64,000 nt of DNA from an uncultured Pseudoflavonifractor sp. (lineage in GTDB: Bacteria > Bacillota > Clostridia > Oscillospirales > Oscillospiraceae). Under the pieces are notes generated by a model. The model did no database searches. It was not told where the DNA came from and saw only the letters and a program-made list of their open reading frames with translations. The position numbers and the translations under genes were made by a program. This document shows positions 45,840-56,500 of this stretch, in pieces (the first letter of the stretch is position 1; each line of letters begins with the position of its first letter). Location of the stretch: contig CAJFTA010000006.1 in the NCBI GenBank assembly GCA_904419835.1, positions 1-64,000 on the forward strand, read 5' to 3'.

Positions 45840-46732
45840 AGGGAAGTGCCTCCCTTCCCGCCGGAGGTGTGCTCCAGCGCCTCGAGAAGGGCGGTCAGGT
45901 CCTCGTCACCGTAGTATTCCAGCTCCACCCGGCCTTTTTTGGCCCCCTGGACGATGGATACCTTGCGGCCCAGCCGGGCGGACAGGTCCTTGGCGGCGGC
46001 GTCCCGGTAGATTTTCATGGGGTCGGGGGTGGGGGGCGTCTCCTCCGCCTCCTCGGCGGCCTGGCTGATGCGCTTGGCCATGGACTCGGTCTGGCGGACG
46101 GACAGGTCCTCCTCCACCACCTTCTGGGCCAGCCGCTTCTGCAGCTCCCCGCCGGGGACGGAGAGGATGGCCCGGGCGTGCCCGGCGGACAGCCTGCCCT
46201 CCTCCAGCAGCATGCGCACCGCGTCGGGCAGGGAGAGCAGCCGCATGGCGTTGGCCACGGCGGAGCGGGATTTACCCACCTGCCGGGCCACCTCCTCCTG
46301 GGTGAGGCCGTACTCCTCCACCAGGACCTTGTAGCCCCCCGCCTCTTCAATGGGGTTCAAATCCTCCCGCTGGAGGTTTTCGATGAGGCCCAGCTCCATG
46401 ACCTTTCGGTCGTCGGCCTCGATGATGACGGCGGGCACCTCGGTGAGGCCCGCCTGTTTGGAGGCCCGCCAGCGGCGCTCCCCGGCGATAATCTGGTAGT
46501 AGCCGGAGGAGAGGCGGCGGACGGTGAGGGGCTGAATGAGCCCATGGGTGCGGATGGACTCGGCCAGATCGCTGAGGGATTCCTCGTCAAACCGTTTGCG
46601 GGGCTGCTTGATGCCCGGCTCCACCTGGGAGATGGGCAGCATCACCGAGCCGCCCTCCTGGGTTTTCAGGGCGGCGTCGCCCAGCAGGGCGCCCAGACCC
46701 TTGCCCAGGCCACGGTCCTTGTTCACCGGCAA
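45836..46732 (-). CDS. parB: Chromosome-partitioning protein ParB (Spo0J)
   Basis: CTP-dependent clamp loaded at parS that recruits SMC and works with ParA. 298 residues: RGLGKGLGALLGD, CTP-binding GERRWRASKQAGLTEVPAVI and ENLQREDLNPIEEA, helix-turn-helix QEEVARQVGKSRSAVANAMR, C-terminal dimer domain. Start TTG (46730-46732) or GTG six bases on; no ATG in frame. 30 bp after parA. Confidence 0.97.
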   Translation of the reverse strand: MPVNKDRGLGKGLGALLGDAALKTQEGGSVMLPISQVEPGIKQPRKRFDEESLSDLAESIRTHGLIQPLTVRRLSSGYYQIIAGERRWRASKQAGLTEVPAVIIEADDRKVMELGLIENLQREDLNPIEEAGGYKVLVEEYGLTQEEVARQVGKSRSAVANAMRLLSLPDAVRMLLEEGRLSAGHARAILSVPGGELQKRLAQKVVEEDLSVRQTESMAKRISQAAEEAEETPPTPDPMKIYRDAAAKDLSARLGRKVSIVQGAKKGRVELEYYGDEDLTALLEALEHTSGGKGGTSL

Positions 46733-46762
46733 AATATATCATTCCTTTCTGTGGGCTGGGGC

Positions 46763-47524
46763 TCAGCCCTTGTTTTTCTCCATGACCTCCCGGGCCAGCT
46801 CCTGGTAGGCCTCGGCGCCCCGGGACAGGCTGTCGTAGGCGGTGACGGGCTTGCCGTAGCTGGGGGCCTCGGCCAGCCGCACGTTCCGGGGGATAACGGT
46901 GGCGTACACCTGACCGGGGAAGTGGCGCTTGACCTCCTCGGCCACCTGCATGGACAGGTTGGTCCGCCCGTCGTACATGGTGAGCACCACGCCCTCCAGG
47001 GCGATGGACGGGTTGAGGGAGCGCTTGACAATGCGGATGGTGGACAGCAGGTCGCTGAGGCCCTCCAGGGCGTAGTACTCGCACTGGACGGGCACCAGCA
47101 CCGTGTCGGCGGCGCAGAGGGAGTCCAGGGTGAGCAGCTCCAGGGAGGGGGGGCAGTCGATCAGGATGTAGTCGTATCGGTCCGAGAGCTGGCCCAGGGC
47201 GTTTTTCAGGAGATATTCCCGCTTCTCAATGGCGATCATCTCCACAGTAGCGCCGGCCAGGGCCTTGTTGGCGGGAATCACGTCGCCATAGGGGGTCTCC
47301 ACCACGGCCCGCTTTACGTCCGCGCCGTTGATGAGCACGTCGTAGATGTTGGGGGAGGCGGTGGTCTTGTCCACGCCAAAGCCGGAGGTGGCGTTGGCCT
47401 GGGGGTCGAAATCGCACACCAGCACCCGGGCGCCCTCCTCTTTCAGGGCCGCAGCCAGGTTGACACAGGTGGTGGTCTTGCCCACGCCGCCCTTCTGATT
47501 GACGATTGCAATGGTTTTAGCCAT
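46763..47524 (-). CDS. parA: Chromosome-partitioning ATPase ParA (Soj)
   Basis: 253 residues: Walker A KGGVGKTTT, CDFDPQANATSGFGVD, IDCPPSLELLTLDSL. Soj-type, without an N-terminal helix-turn-helix. In Bacillus it also controls DnaA. Start MAKTIAIVNQ at 47522-47524. Followed by parB; promoter at 47615-47643. Confidence 0.97.
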   Translation of the reverse strand: MAKTIAIVNQKGGVGKTTTCVNLAAALKEEGARVLVCDFDPQANATSGFGVDKTTASPNIYDVLINGADVKRAVVETPYGDVIPANKALAGATVEMIAIEKREYLLKNALGQLSDRYDYILIDCPPSLELLTLDSLCAADTVLVPVQCEYYALEGLSDLLSTIRIVKRSLNPSIALEGVVLTMYDGRTNLSMQVAEEVKRHFPGQVYATVIPRNVRLAEAPSYGKPVTAYDSLSRGAEAYQELAREVMEKNKG

Positions 47525-47614
47525 AGGGGCACCTGCCTTTTCACAGCGTTTGTGGGGCTGCAAAGCACCCTCCGGGCCGGAAAAGGACGGCGGGCGGTTT
47601 GTTCAGCAAGTCCT

Positions 47615-47643
47615 ATTATAATATTGAAGCCCGCTTATTTCAA
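47615..47643 (-). promoter_or_regulatory. parAB promoter
   Basis: TTGAAA (47638-47643), 17-bp spacer, TATAAT (47615-47620) on the minus strand. A parS site begins 13 bp upstream of the -35, so ParB/Noc spreading could silence it. Confidence 0.75.
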
Positions 47644-47656
47644 CTGATTTTACCCA

Positions 47657-47860
47657 TGTTTCACGTGAAACATGCGAAGATGGGGATGTGGGACAATAAA
47701 AAAGTCCGGAGTGTTTCACGTGAAACACTCCGGGCAGCAAGGAACGGTTGGGAGAACATGGAGGCAGGTGGGATGTTTCATGTGAAACATCCCACCAAAG
47801 GGAGACCGGTGGAAGAAAGTGGGGACAAGTGGAAAACTCGCCGGTGTTTCACGTGAAACA
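47657..47860. other. Cluster of four parS sites
   Basis: TGTTTCACGTGAAACA at 47657-47672, 47712-47727 and 47845-47860, and the variant TGTTTCATGTGAAACA at 47774-47789; spacings 55, 62 and 71 bp. It fills the 345-bp gap between noc and parA. No gene is seen there. Confidence 0.96.
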
Positions 47861-47869
47861 CTGGACAGC

Positions 47870-48676
47870 TCAGGCGGTCCGCTTGGGAATGCGGATGGTG
47901 AGGAGAATGGAGTCCTCAGTCTCACTTCGCTCACAGGCCGCGTCCACTCCGGCGGTCTTCATCATGGACAGCCCCTTGGTTACAGTGTTGAGAAAGAGCC
48001 GCACATCCTTAATCAGATAGGTGGGCTTCCGCCGCTTGGGCGGGGCAGGGGAGAGCAGGGACTCCACATAGGCCTCAGACTTGGCCACCGTCAGATGCTC
48101 CTGGACAATGTACTGGGCGGCCTTCAGCTGAAGCTCCGGGTCCTCCAGCCGGAGCAGCACACGGGCGTGGCGCTCGGTACATCCCGCCTCCAGCAGCAGC
48201 TTGAGCACCTGCGGGGGCAGCCTGAGCAGCCGCAGCTTGTTGGCCACAGCGGACTGGGATTTGCCAATCCGCCGTGCGGCCTCCTCCTGGGACAGGTTGT
48301 AGGTGCAAATAAGCCGGGACAGAGCGGCGGCCTCCTCCACAAAGTCCAAATCCCGGCGCTGGAGGTTCTCCACCAGAGCCAGCAGGGAGGAGTTCTCCTG
48401 GTCCACCCGCAGGATGATGCAGGGCACCTCCTTCAGACCGGCCATCCGGGAGGCACGCAGCCGCCGCTCTCCGGACACCAGCTCATAGCCTCCGCCGGCC
48501 TTGCGTACCGACAGAGGCTGAAGCACGCCGTGTTCCCGAATGCTCTCCGCCAGTTCCTCCAACCCCTCCTGGGAGAAGTATTTCCTGGGCTGGTCCGGGT
48601 TGGGCGCAATCAGGTTCTCCGGAAGAAAATGCACCCGATTGGTCTCATACAGTCCCTTTCTGCGCAGCAGTGCCAT
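47870..48676 (-). CDS. noc: ParB-family nucleoid occlusion protein Noc
   Basis: 268 residues. Same plan as ParB: NPDQPRKYFSQEGLEELAES, CTP motif GERRLRASRMAG, ENLQRRDLDFVEEA, helix-turn-helix SQEEAARRIGKSQSAVANKL. I call it Noc for its place (upstream of parA) and because a canonical ParB is also present; the C-terminal half differs from ParB. ATG 48674-48676 after AAAGGAGG. An N-terminal membrane helix as in Bacillus Noc is not obvious (MALLRRKGLYETNRV is only mildly amphipathic). Confidence 0.85.
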   Translation of the reverse strand: MALLRRKGLYETNRVHFLPENLIAPNPDQPRKYFSQEGLEELAESIREHGVLQPLSVRKAGGGYELVSGERRLRASRMAGLKEVPCIILRVDQENSSLLALVENLQRRDLDFVEEAAALSRLICTYNLSQEEAARRIGKSQSAVANKLRLLRLPPQVLKLLLEAGCTERHARVLLRLEDPELQLKAAQYIVQEHLTVAKSEAYVESLLSPAPPKRRKPTYLIKDVRLFLNTVTKGLSMMKTAGVDAACERSETEDSILLTIRIPKRTA

Positions 48677-48917
48677 AGAAAGGACCTCCTTTGTAGAATG
48701 GGTCGTTTTGGTATCCATATTTTACCACAAAGAAAAGAGAAACAAGGCGCACGGGGTCGAATGGGAAATATTTTCCATTTTGTGCCGGAACAGGCCGCCA
48801 AACCGGCATTTGCTCTTTCCTCACGCCGCCGATTATGCTATGATGGAGGCAAGCATGGGCTGCCTGCTTTGGGGCGGCATGAGGAGAGAATCCACCTGAA
48901 ATGGAGGTAGTTTGACG

Positions 48918-50555
48918 ATGAAGCATCGTGTTGCCGCCGTCTTTCTGACGGTGTGTCTGCTGCTGTCCCTGCTGGCGGTCCCTGCCGCCGCCGCCGGGCG
49001 CTATTCCGACGTGCCCGAGGGGGACTGGGCCGCGGAGGTCATTGAAAAGGCCACGGAGTACGGCCTTATTCAGGGCAAGGGGGACGGCACCTTCGGCTAC
49101 GGGGAGTACATGAACCGGGCCTCCTTTGTGACGGTACTGTGCCGCATGTTCGGCTGGGAGATGGTGAGCCCGGAGAAGCCCTCCTTCTCCGACTGTCCCC
49201 CGGGAGAGTGGTACTACTCCGCCGTGGAGACCGCCCTGGCCAACGGCGCCATTGATTCGGGGCTCTACTTCCGCCCCGATGACGACATCAGCCGCCAGGA
49301 CATGGCCGTCATGCTGGTGCGGGCCCTGGGGTATGAGAACCTGGCCCTGACCCAGGCCTCGGCGGAGCTGCCCTTTGCCGACGTGACGGAGAACAGGGGG
49401 TACCTTGCCCTGGCCTATGAATTCGGCGTCATCAACGGCGTGGCCCAGGCCGACGGCAGCCTGCTCTTCCTGCCCGGCCACTCCTCCACCCGCCAGGAGG
49501 CGGCGGCCATGCTGGTGCGGGTGTACGAGAAGTACCACGCGGACATTGAGTTTCTCCACGGCTTCTACGCCATGAGCTCCTACGGCCAGATTGACATGGC
49601 CGGGGAGATGGACGCGGTGAGCCTGGGCTGGGCCCGCATGTCTCTGGACGAGAGCGGGACGCCCTATGTAAACCAGAGTGCCTCCGGGGGCAACGAGTGG
49701 GCGGTGCCCCAGGGCGCTGAGCTGGCCACCGATGCGCTGGAGGAGGCCGGGGTGGACTGCAACCTGAGCGTCTACGCCGCGGGCAGCGACCTGACTGCCA
49801 TTCTCAGCGCCGGCAACCGCCAGACCGCGGTGGAGCAGCTGGTGAGGGCCGCCGGGGAGTATGCCGGCCTGACCATCGACTTTGAGGGCCTGGGCGCCTC
49901 CCTGCGCACGCCCTTCACCCAGTTCATGACCGCCCTCCGCGCCGCCCTCCCGGAGGAGAAGGCGCTGTGGGTGTGCGTCCAGCCCGACGAGTGGTACGGC
50001 GGGTACGACTACAGGGCCCTGGGGGAGATCTGCGGCAAGGTCATTCTCATGGCCCACGACTACCAGGACACCAACCTGCCCCAGGGCTGGGTGGGCACCA
50101 GCCAGACCCGCAACGCCCCCGCCCCCCTGAACAAGGTGTACGAGGCCCTGGTATCCATCACCGACCCGGACACCGGCGTGGCGGACAAGAGTAAGATTGT
50201 GCTGGCCGTGTCCATCACCAGCGTGGGCCTGAAGGTGGACCAGAACGGCCTGCTGGCCTCCACCGACATCTACACCCCCGCGCCCGACACCCTGGCCGCC
50301 CGGATGAAGCAGTCCGACGCCGTCCGCACCTGGGACGCCGCTGCCGCCACCCCCTATCTCACCTACTCGGCGGACGGGGAATACTATAAGGTGTGGTATG
50401 AGGACGCCCAGAGCATCATGGCCAAGGCAAACCTGGCCCACATGTTCGGCGTGGACGGCCTGTCCATCTGGCGCCTGGGCATTATCCCCAACTACGCCGA
50501 CGCCCAGAGCTACGACGTGTGGAGCGCCGTCCAGACCCAGCGGGCAGGGGAGTAA
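48918..50555 (+). CDS. Secreted SLH protein with GH18 hydrolase domain (SleL/YaaH-like)
   Basis: 545 residues. Signal peptide (HRVAAVFLTVCLLLSLLAVP, cut at AAAA), three SLH repeats (about 30-85, 90-145, 150-205), then a GH18 barrel: catalytic GLTIDFEGLG, VILMAHDYQ, and GVDGLSIWRLGIIPNY at the end. Relatives (SleL, YaaH) cleave spore-cortex or cell-wall N-acetylglucosamine linkages. ATG 48918, ten bases after GGAGG; a TTG two codons earlier is too near. Likely promoter TTGCTC-18-TATGCT (48816-48845). Confidence 0.88.
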   Translation: MKHRVAAVFLTVCLLLSLLAVPAAAAGRYSDVPEGDWAAEVIEKATEYGLIQGKGDGTFGYGEYMNRASFVTVLCRMFGWEMVSPEKPSFSDCPPGEWYYSAVETALANGAIDSGLYFRPDDDISRQDMAVMLVRALGYENLALTQASAELPFADVTENRGYLALAYEFGVINGVAQADGSLLFLPGHSSTRQEAAAMLVRVYEKYHADIEFLHGFYAMSSYGQIDMAGEMDAVSLGWARMSLDESGTPYVNQSASGGNEWAVPQGAELATDALEEAGVDCNLSVYAAGSDLTAILSAGNRQTAVEQLVRAAGEYAGLTIDFEGLGASLRTPFTQFMTALRAALPEEKALWVCVQPDEWYGGYDYRALGEICGKVILMAHDYQDTNLPQGWVGTSQTRNAPAPLNKVYEALVSITDPDTGVADKSKIVLAVSITSVGLKVDQNGLLASTDIYTPAPDTLAARMKQSDAVRTWDAAAATPYLTYSADGEYYKVWYEDAQSIMAKANLAHMFGVDGLSIWRLGIIPNYADAQSYDVWSAVQTQRAGE

Positions 50556-50561
50556 GGGCCT

Positions 50562-51014
50562 GTGCGCTTTGCAGACGTAGGGGAGGAGAACCTCTCCGCC
50601 GCCGGGTATGTCCATTCCGAGAGCTGGAAGGAGTCCCATAAGGGGTTCTGTTCCGCTGAGTTTGTGGCACGGCACACCCCCGAGGCACAGACCGACTACC
50701 TGCGCCGGGAGATAGCCGCCGGGAAGCGGATTTATATGCTGCTGGACCCCCACCCGGTTGGGATTGTCTCGGTGTGGGGCGGCCTGATTGAAAATCTGTA
50801 CGTCCTGCCCCAAGAGCAGAACAAAGGGTACGGCACAGCCCTGCTGGACTATGCCGTCCGCCACTGCGAGGGCACGCCCACCCTCTGGATTCTGAACATC
50901 AACCAGGGCGCATACCGGCTCTACACCCGGAAGGGTTTTCAGGAGACCGGAAACCGAAGGCAGCTCAATACGCAGCTCAGCGAAATAGAGCTTGCCCGGT
51001 ATGGAAAGAAATAA
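50562..51014 (+). CDS. GNAT-family N-acetyltransferase
   Basis: 150 residues with acetyl-CoA motif VLPQEQNKGYGTALLDYAVR and YRLYTRKGFQETG. Substrate unknown. GTG start (50562-50564), six bases after the upstream stop, so probably co-transcribed with the GH18 gene. Confidence 0.9.
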   Translation: MRFADVGEENLSAAGYVHSESWKESHKGFCSAEFVARHTPEAQTDYLRREIAAGKRIYMLLDPHPVGIVSVWGGLIENLYVLPQEQNKGYGTALLDYAVRHCEGTPTLWILNINQGAYRLYTRKGFQETGNRRQLNTQLSEIELARYGKK

Positions 51015-51092
51015 GGAAGAAACGCAATGCGGCGTCTGAGAACCTGGGCCACCCCGACAGGTTCCGCCTCAGAAAAAACAGGAGTGAATAAC

Positions 51093-51977
51093 ATGAATCA
51101 CAATTCCGCACGGGAAGAGGACAAGGCGGCCAAGATGGCCAAGGAGTTCATCATGATGACCCTGGGCACCTCGCTGGTGTCCATCGGCGTGTACTTTTTC
51201 AAGTTCCCCAACAACTTCTCCATGGGCGGCGTGTCCGGCCTGTCGGTGCTGCTGGGCGGCCTGTTCCAGTCCACCTGGCTGACCCCATCCACCTTCAACA
51301 CCATCATCAATACCCTGTTCCTGGTGCTGGGCTTCATCTTCCTCAACAAGGGCTTTGGCCTGCGGACGGTGTACTGCTCTCTGTTCTACGCCGGACTTAT
51401 CCAGTTCTTTGAGGCGGTGGTGCCCCTGTCGGCGCCCCTGACCTCCAACAAGATGCTGGAGGCCTTCTTTGCCATCATCCTGCCCGCCCTGGGGTCGGGC
51501 ATCCTGTTCAACCTGAACTCCTCCACCGGCGGCACGGATATCGCCGCCATGATTTTGAAGAAATACACCGGCATGGACGTGGGCCGGGCGCTGCTCCTGT
51601 CCGACGTTGTCATCGCCGGCGCGGCCCTGTTCATCTTTGACATTGAGACCGGCCTGTTCTCCCTGCTGGGCCTGGTGCTCAAGTCGGTGCTGGTGGACAG
51701 CGTCATCGAGTCCCTCAACCGGCGTAAGAGCCTTACCGTCATTACCTCCCAGCCCGAGCTGGTGTGCCAGTACGTCACCAAGACTTTGGGCCGGGGCGCC
51801 ACCGTGTGGGAGGGCCAGGGGGCCTACACCCACCAGACCCACTACGTGGTGCTCACCGTCCTCTCCCGGGGCCAGGCGGTGGTGCTCCGCCGGTACCTGA
51901 AGGAGCACGACCCCTCCGCATTCCTGCTGGTGTCCAACTCCAGCGAGATTTTCGGCAAGGGCTTCCTCCGGGCATGA
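51093..51977 (+). CDS. YitT-family membrane protein
   Basis: 294 residues: five to six hydrophobic helices (DUF161; FFKFPNNFSMGGVSGLSVLL, LNSSTGGTDIAAMILKKYTG) and a C-terminal DUF2179 domain (LTVITSQPELVCQYVTKTLG). Function unsettled. ATG 51093 after AGGAG; the open frame back to 51027 has no RBS. Confidence 0.9.
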   Translation: MNHNSAREEDKAAKMAKEFIMMTLGTSLVSIGVYFFKFPNNFSMGGVSGLSVLLGGLFQSTWLTPSTFNTIINTLFLVLGFIFLNKGFGLRTVYCSLFYAGLIQFFEAVVPLSAPLTSNKMLEAFFAIILPALGSGILFNLNSSTGGTDIAAMILKKYTGMDVGRALLLSDVVIAGAALFIFDIETGLFSLLGLVLKSVLVDSVIESLNRRKSLTVITSQPELVCQYVTKTLGRGATVWEGQGAYTHQTHYVVLTVLSRGQAVVLRRYLKEHDPSAFLLVSNSSEIFGKGFLRA

Positions 51978-52023
51978 GGGCGGCGAAACTCTGAAATTCT
52001 GATTACGACAAGGAATAAACTGC

Positions 52024-53373
52024 ATGAATGATATCCAACTGTATTTAAAAAAGCGGCGTACCGCCCGGGAGGCGGTGGCGTGCATCAAGCCGGGGGACTG
52101 GATTGACTACGGCTTCTGCGGCCAGATGCCCTACGACCTGGACCGGGCCCTGGCGGAGCGGCTTGCGGAGGAGCCGGAGCTGACCGGCCTGAATTTCCGG
52201 GGCGGCCTGGCCCTGCGGCAGCCGGCGGTGACCGCCCTGCCTGACGCGGCGGAGCGCATCACCTGGAACTCCTGGCACTGCTCGGCCATTGAGCGGCGGC
52301 TCATGGAGCAGGGGATCTGCTACTACGCTCCCATCCGCTTCTCCGAGATGACCCGGTATTACCGGGAGAATGTGGAGCGGGTGGACGTGGCCATGATCCA
52401 GGTCTCACCCATGGACGCCCACGGCTTTTTCAGCTTCAGCCTGAACACCACCTACCTGGCCGCCATGCTGGAGCGGGCCCGCACCGTCATCGTGGAGGTC
52501 AACCCCAGGATGCCGGTGGCCTTCGGCGGCCTGGGCACCGCCATCCACATCTCCCGGGTGGACATGGTGGTGGAGGGGGAGGGCCACGAGCTGGACCAGC
52601 TCCCCACCGCCCAGCCCACTCAGGAGGACCAGGCGGTGGCGGAGCAGATTGTGTCCCTCATTCCCGACGGGGCCTGCCTCCAGCTGGGCATCGGCGGCAT
52701 GCCCAACGCGGTGGGGGCCCTGCTGGCCCAGTCCGATTTAAAGGACCTGGGCGTCCACACCGAGATGCTCACCGACTGCGTGGTGGACCTGGCCGAGGCT
52801 GGCAAGCTCACCGGCCGGAACAAGAATCTGGACCGGGGCAGCGCCGTGTTCACCTTTGCCGCCGGCAGCCGGAGGCTGTACGACTTTATTGACCGCAACC
52901 CCACCTTCATGGTGTCCCCGGTGGACTACGTCAACGACATCCACGTCATCTCCGCCCACGACAACATGATTTCCATCAACAATACCATGGAGGTGGACCT
53001 GTTCGGCCAGGTGTCCGCCGAGACCATGGGCACCCGGCACATCAGCGGCTCCGGCGGGCAGCAGGACTTTGTTCTGGGGGCCTACCGGTCCAAGGGGGGC
53101 AAGAGCTTTATCTGCTGCTCGTCGGTCTACACGGACCGGCAGGGCAGGGCCCACAGCCGCCTGGTGCCCACCATCGCCCCGGGCAGCGTAGTCACCACCA
53201 CCCGCACCAACATCCACTACCTGGTCACCGAGTACGGCATGGTGAACCTGAAGGGCCTGTCGGCCTGGCAGCGGGCCGAGGGGATTATCTCCATCGCCCA
53301 CCCGGACTTCCGGGAGGAACTCATCGCCGCGGCGGAGGAGATGCACATCTGGCGGCGGTCCAACCGCCGCTGA
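52024..53373 (+). CDS. Acetyl-CoA hydrolase/transferase family CoA-transferase (butyrate or 4-hydroxybutyrate type)
   Basis: 449 residues. Moves CoA between an acyl-CoA and acetate through a glutamyl-CoA intermediate; the catalytic Glu is in HTEMLTD (near residue 244). [13 protein letters not shown] and [20 protein letters not shown] are family CoA-binding loops. In gut Firmicutes this family includes butyryl-CoA:acetate CoA-transferase, the last step of butyrate formation; butyryl versus 4-hydroxybutyryl or succinyl cannot be settled by eye. Weak RBS AAGGA. Confidence 0.88.
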   Translation: MNDIQLYLKKRRTAREAVACIKPGDWIDYGFCGQMPYDLDRALAERLAEEPELTGLNFRGGLALRQPAVTALPDAAERITWNSWHCSAIERRLMEQGICYYAPIRFSEMTRYYRENVERVDVAMIQVSPMDAHGFFSFSLNTTYLAAMLERARTVIVEVNPRMPVAFGGLGTAIHISRVDMVVEGEGHELDQLPTAQPTQEDQAVAEQIVSLIPDGACLQLGIGGMPNAVGALLAQSDLKDLGVHTEMLTDCVVDLAEAGKLTGRNKNLDRGSAVFTFAAGSRRLYDFIDRNPTFMVSPVDYVNDIHVISAHDNMISINNTMEVDLFGQVSAETMGTRHISGSGGQQDFVLGAYRSKGGKSFICCSSVYTDRQGRAHSRLVPTIAPGSVVTTTRTNIHYLVTEYGMVNLKGLSAWQRAEGIISIAHPDFREELIAAAEEMHIWRRSNRR

Positions 53374-53405
53374 GTTTCCACAAAGGCGGCGCAATATGTG
53401 GATAA

Positions 53406-53452
53406 TGGAACAGCCCCGGAGCACGGCCGCCCGTGCTCCGGGGCTGTTTTTT
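53406..53452 (+). terminator. Terminator after the CoA-transferase gene
   Basis: AACAGCCCCGGAGCACGG/CCGTGCTCCGGGGCTGTT then TTTTCTG. Confidence 0.92.
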
Positions 53453-53502
53453 CTGTAACCAGAGACCAGGACAAAACGCAGAGACCGTTCTCCCGCCGGG
53501 CC

Positions 53503-56500
53503 TTAGTCCACTGTTTTGAGGGACTCCACCATGTCGATTTTTTTCAGTTTCTTCCGTGAGATAACGTTGACCAGGAAGGAGAACAGGGCGGTCAGGACTG
53601 CGGCGTACACATAGCTCATAACCCCCGCGTCCCGGCCGAACATGACCATATCGATCTCCACAGTGATGATGAGCCACTGGTGGAGGAATTTGCCCAGCAC
53701 CAGGCCCAACAGGATGCCGAAGATGGTGAGGAAGATGTTCTCCCGGTAGATGTAGGCGTTGAGCTCGCCGGTGTAGAAGCCCAGCACCTTCAGGGTGGCC
53801 AGCTCCCGCATGCGCTCGGTGATGTTGATATTGGTCAGGTTGAAGAGCACCACAAAGGCCAGGGCGGCGGCGGACACGGTGATGATTACCACCGCGTAGT
53901 CCACGCCCTTCATGCCCTCGATGAAGGTGTTCTTGGTGTTCTCGATGCGGCTGACCGATGACACGCCGGACAGAGGAATGAGCTGCTCGGCCACCGCGTC
54001 GGAGTTTTCCTCCGTGTCGTCGGTGTAGGTGACCATCAGGCTGTTGATCTCGGAGGCCTGGCCGAAGAGGGACTCGTAGCATTCCTCGGTGATGTAGAGG
54101 TAGTGGAACACATAGTTTTCCGTCAGGTCGGTGATGGTGACCTCCGCCCGGCGGCTGTCCCCGTCCACCAGGGTGATGGTGTCGCCCACGCCCACGTCCA
54201 GCATGTCGGCCAGCTTCTCGGTGATCACCGCGCCGTCCTGGGACAGGCTCACTTCCGCGTTGTCCTGCCGGTGGCGCAGGTGGACAAAGTCGCTGAACCG
54301 CTCCTGGTCGGCCACGGTGAACAGGTACACGTTGCTGTCCAGGCTGCGGCTGTCGCTCTCGGCGGTGACGGGCTGGTTGGACACGGACATCCACTCGGAC
54401 ACCAGCTCGCTGCCGTCCAGCACGGCGGCGATCTCAGTCAGCTCGTCTTCGGTGATGTTGTCCATCAGGCTGATCTGGGCGCTGTACGGGGTAATCTCGT
54501 CGTACTGCTTGTCAAACACGTCGTACAGGGAGTTGCGGATGCCGAAGCCGGTGATAATCAGGGCGGTACAGCCGCCGATGCCGATGACCGTCATCCAGAA
54601 CCGCTTCTTGTACCGGAACAGGTTGCGTATGGTCACCTTCCAGGTAAAGGACATCCGCTTCCACAACGGGCGAATCCGCTCCAGCAGCACCCGGCGGCCG
54701 GGCTTGGGGCTCTTGGGCCTCATGAGCTGGGCGGGCACCGCGGTGAGAGCGGCGAAGCAGGTGGCAAAGGCCGTACCGGTGACGCACAGCACCGCCGCGC
54801 CCACGGAGAGCAGCGCCACATCGGGAAGGAGGAACAGCTCCATGTCCCCCACGGTGTAGAGCACCTTCCAGGCGTTGAAGATAATAGTGGGGATAACGGT
54901 GACGCCCACAGCCAGGCCCAGCACGCCCCCAAGGAAGGAGGAGAGGAAACCGTACCCCACATACTTCAGGGCGATGGCGCTGCGGCTGTACCCCAGGGCC
55001 TTCAGGCCGCCGATCTCCACCCGCTGGTCCTCCACCATGCGGGTCATGGTGGTCAGGCACACCAGGGCCGCCACCAGGAAGAAAATCAGGGGGAACACGC
55101 TGGCCAGGTTGCCCATCCGCTCCGCATCCTGCTGGTAGGACACGTAGCCCACGTTGGTGTCCCGGTCCAGGATGTACCACTGGCAGTCCTCAATCTCGGC
55201 CACCTCCCGGCGGGCGTCGTTGAGCTCCTGCCGGGCGTCGGACAGCTTCTGCTCCGCCTCGGCCCTGCCGTCGGCGTACTCGGCCTCGCCGTCCAGCAGC
55301 TCCTGATAGGCGTCGTCCAGCTCCTGCTTGGCGTCGGAGAGCTCGCCGGGCAGGGTGGCCTTGGCCTCTTCCAGATCGGCTACGCCGTCGTAGTACTGCT
55401 TCCAGCCGTCGTCCAGCTCGGCCCGGCCGTCTGCCAGCTCGGCCTCGCCGTCCAGAATTTCCTGCCGGGCGTCCTCCAGCTCGGCCCAGCCGTCGGAGAT
55501 CTCCTGCTGGGCGTCAGCCAGCTCTCTCCAGCCGTCGTCCAGTTCCTTCCGGCCGTCGGCAAGCTGCTTCCAGCCGTCCTCCAGCTCTGTCCGGGCCTCA
55601 AACAGGGTCTGTTCCGCCTCCTGGGACTGCTTCACGCCGGCCTCAAACTCAGCCCGGGCCTCGTCCACGGCCTTTTTGCCCTCGTTGTACTGGCTCCATC
55701 CGGAGGAGAGCTGGGCGGAGGCGGAGGAGAGCTGGGCTTCGGCGTCCGCCATCTGGGCCTCGCCGGCGGCAAAGAGCCCTGGAATGCTCTGGCTGAAAAA
55801 GGCCTTCAGCGGCTCCGGGTCGGGGGAGATCGGGGCGCCCGCCTCATCCGTGCCGCCCGCCGCCGCCAGTGCGGCGTCCAGCTGGGCGATGAGGCCATCG
55901 GCCTGCTCCTGGGTCATAAGGCCCTGGTCCACCATGTCCTGGATCTGGCCGGTAAGCGCGCCGCTGCCCCCGGCCAGGTTCAGCAGCGTGACAATGGCCT
56001 GGCCGTCGGCCGCGGTCCAGGGGGTCTCCGGGCTGAGGATGGCCTCGGCGCTGGTGAGGGCGGTGCCGGGGCTGAACACGGGCAGCACCTGGGCCAGGGT
56101 GCCCAGCTGTGTGTTCAGATCCTCTTTTGCCTTTGAGAGGGCGGCCCTGCCCGCCTCCAGCTGGGCCTGACCGGCGGAAATCTGCGCCGCGCCCGCCTCC
56201 AGCGCCCGCCGGGCCGCGTCCAGCTCCGCCTCGGCGGCCATCAGCTGACCGCCGCCGTCCTCCAGGGCCACCAGGCCGTCCTGGTACTCCTGCCAGCCCT
56301 CGTCATACTCCTTCTGGGCGTCGGAGAGAGTCTTGTAGTTCTCGCTGTACTCGGCCTCGCCGTCCAGCAGGTCCTGATAGCCCTGGTCGTACTCGGCCTT
56401 GCCGTCCTGCCACTCCTTTAAGCCGTCCCAGTACTTGGCCTTGCCGTCGGCGAGCTCCTGCACGCCGTCGGCGTACTCCTTCTCGCCGTCCTCCAGCTCC

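Noticed and set aside
53472..53485. AAAACGCAGAGACC as a seventh R element
   Set aside because: Only about 13 bp match the 5' end of R; none of the helices follow.
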